A stretch of 64,000 bases of DNA from Amphibalanus amphitrite. Its lineage: Eukaryota; Arthropoda; Thecostraca; Balanomorpha; Balanidae. The translations under genes and the position numbers were made by a program. Shown piece by piece: positions 1 to 9,367 of the stretch. Under the pieces are notes generated by a model. It was not told the origin of the DNA. It made no database searches and worked only from the letters and a program-made list of their open reading frames with translations. The first letter of the stretch is position 1; every line of letters starts with the position of its first letter. The stretch spans positions 2,369,515 to 2,433,514 of the forward strand of contig NW_024881505.1 in assembly GCF_019059575.1 (NCBI RefSeq), read 5' to 3'.

Positions 1-402
1 CTACAAGAAACAACCGACGATGCTTGAAATGGATAGCAAATTCGAATTCAGGGCATCAAAATACCCCGAAAAGGCATACAAGTGCAAGAAGTCATTACAG
101 GTCAACCGAGGTCACTGACCTTACCTTGACCTTTAGTTACCTTCAAAATGTCAACGGACATTGTGTCGGCATTTATACCAATGTGAAGCAATCTCCAATT
201 TAGCGTAAATCTGGCCGGAGGTTGTTCCCTTTATGACGTCATAACTCCGTGACCTGACATGACCTTGACAAAAAAATACCAAAAGTTGCGCAAAGGATGC
301 CCCAGAAGGTAGTAGGTACTGCAAAATTGAGCAGGCTATCTGAAACGGTTCGGCGTGTAGCTAAGAAAACCCTCAGGGGGCACCAACATGGGCGAGGGTT
401 AA
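1..402 (-). mobile_element. TTAA family 1 element, partial (runs off the left edge)
   Basis: The segment ends in GGGCGAGGGTTAA with the TTAA at 399-402. Its reverse complement matches the start of the complete copy at 30527-31440, including the same TGACCT-rich interior and the motif CCGTCGGTTGTTTCTTGTAG at the window edge. It carries no coding sequence. The TTAA flank and CCC-starting end suggest a piggyBac-type non-autonomous element; that assignment is inference. Confidence 0.75.
109..121. promoter_or_regulatory. Perfect inverted repeat AGGTCA-C-TGACCT (IR-1), inside family 1
   Basis: Two AGGTCA half-sites face each other with a one-base spacer. This is the consensus arrangement bound by ecdysone receptor/USP type nuclear receptors. 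The same site is present in the other family 1 copy at 30870-30882. Only the sequence match is seen; binding is not shown. Confidence 0.5.
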
Positions 403-666
403 CAATCCCGATTTTTGTGCTTTGATTGCAGACAAAACATCGAACTTCAGACCGGGTGGCTGGGTGCTTTTCATCATTGCCTGCCTTAGATGAATAAGCG
501 AATGAAATTAGCATCATTACGCTTTTATGTTGCTGCCCAACACAAAATCAGTTTATTATGCTCACGTTTGGTCACATACGAGCATCCGCATCCGCATAGC
601 ATCCGCAGCATTACAGTAAACAATTTTTGTGCTCATTTTTGTTTCTTCTCCCACTGCGACATGTTT
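403..666. other. Unassigned spacer between two TTAA elements
   Basis: I see no gene and no match to other parts of the window. It contains a short GCATCC repeat around 588-610. Confidence 0.4.
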
Positions 667-1342
667 CATTATAAGTCAATGGGGAAAAATGAAAACTGCT
701 ATTTTGGCGCCGGGAACGATCTCCAACTATCTCAAGCACACAGAATCGTGATTTGATGCACTCCTTGCAAGGTTAGATGCGTCACTTTTGCAATGTTCAC
801 CTTGCGTGACGTCATTTATGACGTCATCAGGGTCATATTAGTTTTTCGTCAATAACTCTTGATCAAATTGCGCTAGCGAGTCCGGACAGCCACCAATGGA
901 CTCAGGAAGGCCTGCCGAATCGAATGATATGCGACATGACCTCTTTCGACCAGCTTCGTGACCTGGGGGTGCTGACCTGACCTTGACCTGAGGTCAACAC
1001 CCCAAGTTGACCTGACCCGGACAAAAAGTATATCATTCGACGCGCCTGAGCAAGGCGAACACGATTCTTCCAAAATTGGCACTCTGCGGCCGTTTTTTGC
1101 GAAGTTATTCACCAAAAACTGAACCGTACCTTGGGGCACTTGACCTGACCTCAGAGGTCACCGGTTGACCTAGGACCTTCAAATGGGTACCAATCTCTGC
1201 GTCTCGTAAACGCGCACACGCTCGTTTTTTCTGCGACGCGCTAGCTTCACCAGGGGCGAAACGGCGAGGGGGGTCGTACCCGCCCCCCCCCCCCCCTCGG
1301 CCGGCGCGTATGTAGAAAACCAATAGGTCCGGCGAGGGTTAA
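667..1342 (-). mobile_element. TTAA family 2 element, truncated
   Basis: The reverse complement of this block matches 31437 to about 32230: TTAACCCTCRCCGGACCTATTGG at the end, then CGTTTCGCCC, a TGACCT-rich interior and TGACGTCA palindromes. The terminal TTAA is at 1339-1342. This copy keeps the G-run/C-run next to the terminus (1275-1297), which is disrupted in the other copy, but it lacks the other end of the element. Confidence 0.7.
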
Positions 1343-1598
1343 CCCTCCTCGCATCCACTTGAAGCAGTGCCGGGGATCCCCGTGGTTTCCCTACCAGCCT
1401 TCACGACTATCTTATCTGAACCCTTGTTCACCGCGCCAATTCAGTGTCTCGGAGGAGGCCGGGGGAGGTGCGTCTCCGGCCGGGCAGGAATCGGCCGTCG
1501 GGGCCATTATGGCTTACACCACTTCTTCTCCGCATTTGCGGCTGCCGCTGCTGCTGCCGCTGCTGCTGCTGATGTTCCTGTCGTGAGAGCGGAGAGCT
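1343..1598. other. Presumed 5' flank and leader of the membrane-protein gene
   Basis: The stretch between the TTAA element and the first exon is GC-rich and contains CTG/CCG trinucleotide runs at 1540-1572. There is no clear TATA box or initiator that I can defend. The transcription start is unknown. Confidence 0.3.
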
Positions 1599-1706
1599 GT
1601 GAAAAGTGAGCGCCCGGCCCGGTCGCCCATGGGTGTGAGAAGTGAGCGCCCGGCCCGGTCGCCCATGAGTGTGAGAAGTGAGCGCCCGGCCCGGTCGCCC
1701 ATGGGG
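1599..1706 (+). repeat. 36-bp minisatellite, three units, each with an in-frame ATG
   Basis: Three units of GTGARAAGTGAGCGCCCGGC.. follow one another with a period of 36 bp. Each ends in CCCATG, giving in-frame ATGs at 1629, 1665 and 1701. In the frame of the downstream gene each unit reads ERPARSPM. Confidence 0.85.
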
Positions 1707-3921
1707 GGCGTCAGCCGGCTGCCAATAGCACTACTGCTGTTGGTGGTGATACCACCGCTTCTTTTCCTGACTGTGACTGCGGCGCCGATATCCCGTACTG
1801 GCCGAGCCTGCGCCCTGAAGTGCTGCGCACTGGAGCCCAACTGCTCGGCCGCTCGCAGCGTCACCTGCCAATGCCCCAGGAAGGTAGGTCGGAATAAGAT
1901 GCTATCGTAATTGTGCACCTGGCCAAAGGACGCGATGTGATGCGCTCCGTTTTCCAATGGCGAGTTTTGATCTGCGTAAACCGTTGCCCTTACTATAATT
2001 ATAACGGAGCAAGCGAAGCGAGCGAGACTTACGTGTCAGTTTTGTCATTTTTAAGAGGTGTCAGTTTTGTAATCGTTGCAATATCTCTCGGTAACTACTG
2101 GGCCGATTGCGCTGAAAGTTGGCATGCATGTAGGTAGGCACCCACTAGGCAATGCATATCCATGTGCCAGATTTGGAATGCTGCTGCACGTGCGCACGTA
2201 CAGGGGTCGATTCCAGATCTCGAGAACGGCTGGACCGATTGCGCTCAAATTTGGTACGCGGTTAGGGAGCAGTTAGTAGGGTGGCGTGCATAAGTCAGTT
2301 GGGACCCATTTTGCACGTGCGCACGTGCAGGGTGCCGCTTCCAGATCTCGAAAACGGCTGGGCCGATTGTACTCAAATTTGGCACATCGCTAGATACCGG
2401 TTAGTAGGGTGCCGTGGACAAGTTGGAGGTACCCCCTCGAAATTTTGCACGTGCAAGGCTCACCCCCTCGCTCGTTCCGTTAGTCGCCCCAAATGGCGTT
2501 ATACTGGTTGTAGCGCATTTCAAGCTTATGTCACCAAGCTAACTACCGAAATCTTGTTTCAGATTATCTTGAATGAAGGATTCGTCCCAAAAACGGTGCA
2601 GGAAATCGTTGTCAAGGACACACCGCATGTGATCTTCGAGAAATCATTTTTAGTTGACTCCACACATCCAATTGCTTTGAAAATATCGGTGCAGAACGTC
2701 CGGCGTCTTCAACTGCAGGAAAGAAGCCTTCAGCTGCAGAGCAGTCCTGTCGAATTCGCCGTCGAAGATGTAGACAAAGTTCAGATACGTGGGTCAGCCT
2801 TCTCTGGCTCCTGGAATCGCGTCGCCAAACTAACGTTCAGATCTATCAAACTTTTGCAGATCCACGAAAATGGTTTTAGCTTCACATCAAGGCCTGGTCC
2901 GAAATTGACCTTAGAGAACATAAATGAGCTGGCCCTTAACAGAAACTCCTTTAAAGCCACAATAAGGCACCTCGTCGTCTATAATGTCAGCAGATTTCGC
3001 TGCGAGCAAGATAGTTTTGGGAAACACATTGGTCGAATTGAAATGGATGGTGTCAAAATACAGCGTCTCGGCACTCAGTGCCTGACGAGCGATGGAGCTT
3101 TGAAGGAATTAGTCTTCAAGAACTGCAGCATCGAACAACTTCACACTCAAGGCATTCACGGCACTATTGGTGAATTGACCCTGCAAGATACCGAGGTTCA
3201 GGAGACGAAGAAAAATGGTCTAAATGTCTCGGTTGATCACCTACATGTAGCCGACTCCCGGTTCGGAGAGCTGCCGTCCAGTGCGCTGAACGTAGTTTCA
3301 CGCGGAACCATTCAGTGGGAGCGTGTGACAATTGGAAGGCTCCAGAGTGGCGCGTTTGTCAACATGAGAGTCGGCGGGGATCAGAAGAAGTCGAGCGGCA
3401 GTTTCGTCTTCCGTGAGCTGACTGTTGAGCATGCCGAAAATGGATCATTGGCGTTCGGAGACGGGGGCGATTTCAGCATGACTGAGTTGAACATCACTCC
3501 TCCTGAGCAGCTCGTCTGCAGACTGAAGCACTGGTTCCGTGCGCTCATCGGAAAAGAAGAGTCTAGCCCACTCACTGAAATGGAGGAGTTAGTTGTGCGG
3601 CAGCTCAATGAAAAAGGGCACTGTCCGACACCAAAGCTAGCACGCATTACAACTACAACTACAACTGGCGCAGCTGAGACCACCACTGAGCGGGCTGGTG
3701 TCCGTACCAGTCCTCCAGCCAGGAGTGACGCTGGGTCGGAGGTCATCGCTGGCCACCCGCGGCCGGAGCCCGCCGACACCGCCGCCCAGCTGGATGTGTC
3801 GCGCCTGACCCTGTTCCTAGTAGTGGGCATCGCCGCCGTTCTGGCCGTCTCCGCCGGGCTGGCCGTGTGGCTACTGGTGTGCTCCAAAAAGCGTGGTGAC
3901 CCTCGAAACCGGCGGATTTAG
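1701..3921 (+). CDS. Unrecognised type I membrane protein with solenoid-like repeats (2 exons)
   Basis: Exon 1 is 1701-1883 and exon 2 is 2563-3921, spliced at AAG|GTAGGT and TTTCAG|ATT, both phase 0, giving 513 aa. I start at the third repeated ATG because it places a signal peptide (MGGVSRLPIALLLLVVIPPL) at the N-terminus; ATGs at 1629 and 1665 would add 24 or 12 residues. A short cysteine-rich stretch (C-x3-CC-x5-C-x7-C-x-C) follows. Then come about 300 residues of irregular 20-25 residue repeats rich in L, V and I, resembling a leucine-rich or beta-helix fold without the strict LRR consensus. After that are a Thr/Pro/Ser-rich stalk starting ITTTTTTGAAETTTE, a transmembrane helix (about 476-501) and a 12-residue basic tail. 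It is probably a cell-surface protein with its repeats outside the cell. I do not recognise the family and assign no function. Confidence 0.75.
2085..2480 (+). repeat. Imperfect tandem repeat in the intron, unit about 125 bp
   Basis: Three units contain TCGNNAACNRCTGGRCCGATTG followed by a GCTCAAATTTGG-like stretch (around 2093, 2219 and 2345). Units two and three also share TTAGTAGGGTG and GCACGTGCRMRCGTGCA-type sequence. It lies wholly inside the 1884-2562 intron. It is probably part of an old dispersed element. Confidence 0.65.
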
Positions 3922-4063
3922 TGTACCATCGGGGTCCAAGCAATTGTGCATGAACAAATATATTTTAGTTTTAACGTGTGGATTCAGTCTGAGATACGGG
4001 GGGCGGAGAGCTTTGCTGTGCAACGTGCATTTTTATCAACATCCTCTTCATAATTTCCATGGT

Positions 4064-4069
4064 AATAAA
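4064..4069 (+). terminator. Candidate polyadenylation signal AATAAA
   Basis: This AATAAA lies 143 bp after the stop codon of the membrane-protein gene. A second AATAAA is at 4293-4298. Which one is used cannot be told from sequence. Confidence 0.4.
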
Positions 4070-4299
4070 TTTTTACCGTTTTTTCTTTCCGTAGATTGAG
4101 GTCGTATTCGTTATATAACAAAAATTATTATGGTTAACGGCGTGGACCCCAATCAAGCCAAAAAACGAATGAGCAGCATTATTTCATTATATATTTTAGT
4201 TTAAAGCTTACAGACGACACTGTGCCGTGTGCCATATTGTTGACGCTGTTTTTGTCGTACTGACGTTGTATGAGATTATTTCGTACTTCGAGAATAAAG

Positions 4300-5496
4300 G
4301 TGATTTCTTATTTAGTCCGAAAGGGTGAATGGGAGGCTTTGGTCCCAGGTTCGAGAGACACACTTATTAACCTAAGCAGTGGTCGCTGCGATTGAAACCA
4401 CGACCCACTACCCGACCTGTCCCGCGCCCGGTTCACCGGCGATAATTTTAATTGAAATTCAACGTATCGCAGTTGGATGGCTGCAGTCCAACGACAATTG
4501 CTGGAATGGGTCATATTTTATAATTGTTTACAAATTACATCTGTAAACTGTATAGACCAAACGGTTGACTTGAGTTCAAGTTTATAGGCATACCTACTTA
4601 CGGGAAGGCTTTTAATGGTAAAAATCTTTAGGCACATCACGACCTATAGGCGTCGGACATTGTCACGTCTGTCGAGAAAATGCACCCTTATATGATCTTT
4701 AGTGACACTGGGGTCTCGGCCGAGCGAAATCTGGCAAATAGCTCCGTAAAAAAAACATTCGGGAGCCATCTAACTAATGTTTTTGCGCTCTTCTTTTTCT
4801 CTCTATCTTTGAGATACGTACTCGTCGTGGCCATTTTGCACCCCCTTCATCAACTGCCTAAGTTGTCTTCTAAGACCCCCATCAAGTAAAAGGTAGGTAA
4901 AATCAATATACATGAATCATGAATGCACCACCTAATCACTCGCCGGAATACGGACAAAGCAAGATAAGCACTTATCAACCAACTATGACTCACCGCAGCA
5001 AACAACGGATGCGGGATGCGTATGTACGTACACATCACTTCTATGTGAGCTGTTCAAGAGATGCCTTTTATCTCATCCAACGAGTTGTTTGTTATGAGGT
5101 TGGAACTACATAAGAAGTAGGTATATCAGGGGTGGATAGCATCCCTGTCGCCGCAATGTCGTCTGCGGTTTCGTTTACATACGCCATTGACAGTTGACAC
5201 TAAAGTGTTTTGATAGGACTGACCAAAATCAAATGAGCATGAAAACAGATAAGTATGGTGATGAAGGAGCCAGCCACTGACCGGACCGAATAAGATTCAA
5301 ATGAGGTGTTGAGGGAGTAATGAGTATACATAAGTACACACGGAAGCTGGTGGTGCCTTTCAGTCGTCACATAGTGAACAGGGACCCATGCCAATGAATG
5401 ACTTAATATCTTGGGCTTTGTCTATTTAAACGACAGAGTCTCTACAGTTCTGTTGAAACCTGCATAAGGCACTGATACAGACCGATTTTCTTCGGA
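4300..5496. other. Intergenic, nothing recognised
   Basis: The sequence is AT-rich to mixed. Only short open frames of 60-70 codons occur, with no start context, splice partners or recognisable motif. I see no repeat shared with the rest of the window. Confidence 0.4.
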
Positions 5497-6263
5497 AAAG
5501 CACCAGTGAACTCAGTACGTCAAGGCGCGTCGAATAATATACGTTTTAGCTCGCTTAAGTGTACTTAAAGTTTTTTCTTAATTTTTAAGTAAACTTTAAT
5601 TAATTAATTAAGTTCAAGTTAACCAAATTGCATCATATTGCATATCATTCGATTCGGCTGATCACCAGGAACACAATGACACCATTTTTTAAGCTCTAGC
5701 GTCATTACCTATGTGCCAAGTTATTGGCAAAAACGTCATTTGACCTCAGTTGACCTCATTTGACCTGACCCATGGATAAGTACACCAAACAAAGAAGCAC
5801 CAAGTGACCTGCTGTTAAGTACTGTGGTTTCAAAGCACAAAAGTGATAGAACGAAGCGGATATCTCCAGTATTTTCCGAATTTAGTATTTTCCATAGGCT
5901 TAACATTACGACGTAATGACCTCTAACTGACCTCAGGTCAGTGACCTAAAAAAACGAACTATATGTTATACAACTCGGTGAACTTAGCACATACTGAAAG
6001 TTTGAAGGAAATCAGTCCAAAACTGTGAGTTGGACAGGTGCAAAAAGAAAATTGAAATTTGACCATGACCTTGTACCGGTTTTTCTGACCTGGTGACCTG
6101 ACCCAAGGTCACCCGGACCTGAAATTTTTAGTTCATATGTGAAAAGGCTGCCCCATAGGCTGTAACAAATTTGACGGTGCTGCGCGCCGCCGTTTTTACG
6201 CTATCTTTGAAAAACCTTAGGGGGGGTCGCATCGACCCCCCCCCCTGCCAGGGCGAGGGTTAA
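5497..6263 (+). mobile_element. TTAA family 3 element, 5'-truncated
   Basis: From AAAAGCACCAGTGAACTCAG onward this block matches the two family 3 copies at 17823-19904. It ends in CCCTGCCAGGGCGAGGGTTAA with TTAA at 6260-6263, and has the G-run/C-run hairpin GGGGGGGTCGCATCGACCCC just inside the end. The left terminal about 280 bp is missing. It directly abuts the old non-LTR fragment at 6264. Confidence 0.8.
5935..5947. promoter_or_regulatory. Perfect IR-1 AGGTCA-G-TGACCT inside family 3
   Basis: The site is identical in position and sequence in all three family 3 copies (also 18895-18907 and 19574-19586). It fits the EcR/USP consensus. Function is not shown. Confidence 0.5.
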
Positions 6264-9085
6264 CAGAGCGGAACAGCGACTGATCGAGAGAGTGCAGCGC
6301 AGGGCAACCCGACTGGTTGAGAACATCCGTCACGAACTCTACGTGCATGGCGGCTCCGAATGCTGAAGATGCTCTCACTCTACTACAGGCGACGTATAGA
6401 GGAGACATGATTTTCATGTACCAGCTGTTTCACGGGGGGCTAGTCGATACCGACCCTGAAACGTTCTTCACGTTGGCCGATGGAGTTACTCGTGGGCATC
6501 CATACAAAGTCAGGAAATGTCCGGCAACCTCGAGAGTGCGACGATCCTCGTTCGCTCTACGAGTCGTGAACGACTCGTATTCGACTGGTCGCGAGTGTTG
6601 CTGTCCGTGTCGGACCAGAGGCCACAGCCGTGCACCATTGCCACCAGGTGCTGGTCCAGGTTTGACGCGGACGAGGCCAATCGCCAGCTGACGGAGGTGG
6701 ACTGGACTCCAGTGTATGCGAGTGACAGCCCGGAGGAGCAGTGGGACTACCTGCTCGCCGTGACACGACCCATTCTGGACAAACTGCTCCCGGAGAGACG
6801 TGTCAGGGTGCGGAACCCGGTCGCCCCGCCAGTCACTGATGCCACCAAGGAGCTCATGGCACAGCGGCGGGCTGCACTCCGAGACGGTCACATCGACACC
6901 TACAAGCAGCTGAACCGCCAGGTCCGGTCGGCGATACGGCGCGACACGCGCGAGGAGCTGCAGAGCGGCGCGTGGACCGGGCCGGGCCGAGCGGTTTGTG
7001 GCGCAGCGTGCAGCCCATAGTGGCTCCGAAGCGGAGCGACAGATCCACCCCCGCCGCCGACGCCGACGAACTAAACCGGTTCTTTGTGGAGGTGGGCCCG
7101 AGGACCGCTCGACAGGTGACAGCGGCCGGCCCGGAGCTGCCGACCCGCGCGCGTCTCCACTGGGGCTTTCCAGGTCACCCCGATATGCCCGGACGACCTG
7201 CGCCGAGTGGTGGGGAGAATGCGGAGCAGTAAGGTGTGCGGTGCTGACGGACTTTGCGTGCATTTTATAAAACAGTGTCTGCCGTCGCTGTGCCATATTT
7301 TAACGCACATTGTCAACTCGAGCCTCGTGTCACATCATGTTCCTCGCGCTTGGAAACTGACGCTCGTACATCCGATTCAGAAATCGACTAAATCTACCGA
7401 CATTTCAAACTACCGACCGATTTCTATTTTACCGACTATCGCCAAGATCACCGAACGTGTTGTGTACGAACAGTTTTTTTTTACTACTTCTCATCACATC
7501 ACCTGTTTTCTTCTAGTCAGCATGGTTTTAGGCCGAACCATAGTACAGATACCGCGCTTCTTACCGTCACCGACTCAGTTTTTACCGCGATGGATCATGG
7601 CAAAGTTGTTCTTATCTCATTACTCGACCTGTCAAAGTGCTTCGATGTTATTCCGCATGACCGTCTGCTGAACAAGTTGTGTTTATACGGCGTTGACACA
7701 CGGTGGTTCGAGAGCTATTTAAGCGACCACTACCAGCAGGTCTGTGTGCAGATGTCCGTCGGCTCTCGGTGCACCTCTCGACCGCTCCCCAATTGCCATC
7801 GGTACCTACCAGGGGTCAGCGCTTGGGCCACTGTTGTACTCCGTGTATGCAAATGACTTGCCTCTTTACGCTGACAACGACGCGGATATTGTGCAATACG
7901 CCGATGACACTCAGGTTCTGGTCACTGGGGGGCCCGGCGACATTGGCTCCTTAGTAGTCACTATGGAGAACGTTCTTTGGTTCAGCAAATAGTTTGAAAG
8001 TCAACGCAGAAAAAACTCAGCTCATCTTAACCGGATCCAGGCAAAACATTAAGCGGCTTCCACCTGTCAACATCAGTTTCATGGGCGCCACTGTCGCCGG
8101 CTCCCCCACTGTGCGGAACCTGGGTGTCGTGTTTGATCAGAGCCTGACGTTCTCGGCCCACATTGATGACGTTGTACGCCGCTGCACCGGCACACTGTGT
8201 GGCCTCGCTCACAGCCGGCACTGCCTGCCACAGTCCTGCATGGTCCGACTGGTCGAGGGACTCGTTGTCTCGCTGATACGCTACTGTATTACTGTGTATG
8301 GGTCTGCGAACAAGACTCAGCTTGGCCGCCTTCAGCGAGTCCTCAACTTCTGTGCGCGTGTTATCTCCGGCCGGAGGAAATTCGACCACATTAGCGACGT
8401 GTTGCGACAGCTGGAATGGTTTACCGCTGATAACTTGTATCTGTACCATGGCTTGACGCTGCTAAACAAGATCCTGCGCACATCCGAGCCAAAGGCACTC
8501 TCGAGTGGTCTCATCACTCGACAGGATGTCACCCGCCGATCCACGCGACAGTCAGACCATCTCGTGACGCCCAAGATTTTATCAGAGTCTGGGAGGCGGA
8601 GGTTTTTATACTCTCACGTGACAGCGTTCAATAGACTCCCACCAGCGATGCGTGATATGCATAATGCAGCACTCTCTTTTTAAGAAAGAGCTGCGTGAGT
8701 GGCTTCTGAGGAGTCAGAATGACGGCTGATCAGACTCGCTGACGTTATTTTATATTATATCTGACGCCGTTCACTCACTCGTATGCATGCATGTGCGTTT
8801 TTATGTACCCACCTATTGCACCTGCACCGACTGTACCTTCTTGACTCGAGGCTATGAATAGCCATTGTATGATGGAATGCCTCACGACGTGAAATAAATA
8901 AATAAATAAATAAATAGACTGGAAACGACTCCCGTCTGAGGTGGTCTGCGCCCCATCGCTCAACTGCTTCAAGGCGAGGCTGGATGCACACTGGTCCCAC
9001 TTACGATACACCATTCCCTATTCCGATTGATCCTCGACAAGCCAAATACCAGGAGCTCGATGAGATCGGGTACGACAGGCTCTAA
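6264..9085 (+). pseudogene. Old non-LTR retrotransposon, C-terminal reverse transcriptase remnant, split by a younger element
   Basis: The first part (6264 to about 6574) reads RLIERVQRRATRLVE and, after a frameshift, GDMIFMYQLFHGG and TRGHPYKVRK. These are the conserved C-terminal motifs of Jockey/CR1-type reverse transcriptases. The second part (about 8917-9085) reads DWKRLPSEVVCAPSLNCFKA, the direct continuation after FALRVVND in the first part. So one reading frame was broken by the insertion at about 6575-8916. Upstream it is cut by the family 3 TTAA element. Frameshifts show it is dead. Confidence 0.75.
6575..8916 (+). pseudogene. Non-LTR retrotransposon (Jockey/CR1-like), 5'-truncated, decayed
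   Basis: This is reverse transcriptase sequence without its endonuclease part. It contains the linker LVFDWSRVLLSVSDQRPQP, then SNYRPISILPTIAKITE (about 7408-7458), motif A LLDLSKCFDVIPHDRL (about 7621-7668), motif B YQGSALGPLLYSVYANDL (about 7807-7860), the catalytic motif C QYADDTQVL (about 7894-7920), and the C-terminal region KVNAEKTQLIL to NRLPPAMRD (7997-8660). The frame changes between motifs A and B and again near 7987, and there are stops, so it cannot make protein. It ends in an (AAAT)n tail at 8891-8915. Flanking GACT on both sides may be a short target duplication. The insertion point inside the older element is precise. Confidence 0.8.
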
Positions 9086-9102
9086 GCCTAAAAATCCCGA
9101 TA

Positions 9103-9131
9103 CCTACCGTAAGGTAAGGTAAGGTAAGGTA
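9103..9131 (+). repeat. (AAGGT)n tail
   Basis: A short AAGGT array sits just after the stop region of the older non-LTR remnant. It is best read as that element's 3' simple-repeat tail. It is not the telomeric TTAGG unit. Confidence 0.55.
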
Positions 9132-9367
9132 TCTTTTGATGGATGCTTTTTAGGGTCGCTATTACTAACGCTACCAAGTAGTAGCCTTCTGAATTGGCTT
9201 GAAACATGCTTCATTGATATAAGATAAACTCTTCGTCTCGGGTTATGTCGAAGTCTCATAGGATGAGGGGCACGGCTGATGGCTGTAGAATTGTCAGCAA
9301 AATAGTACCGCCCCTTTTATTTACGCCCAAGCTTGACTGCAAGTCATTCGACAGATTCGGTTCGAAC

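Noticed and set aside
2281..2562. Open frame extending 94 codons upstream of exon 2 of the membrane-protein gene
   Set aside because: It runs through the intron's tandem repeat, and the acceptor at 2561-2562 joins exactly in phase to the signal-peptide exon.
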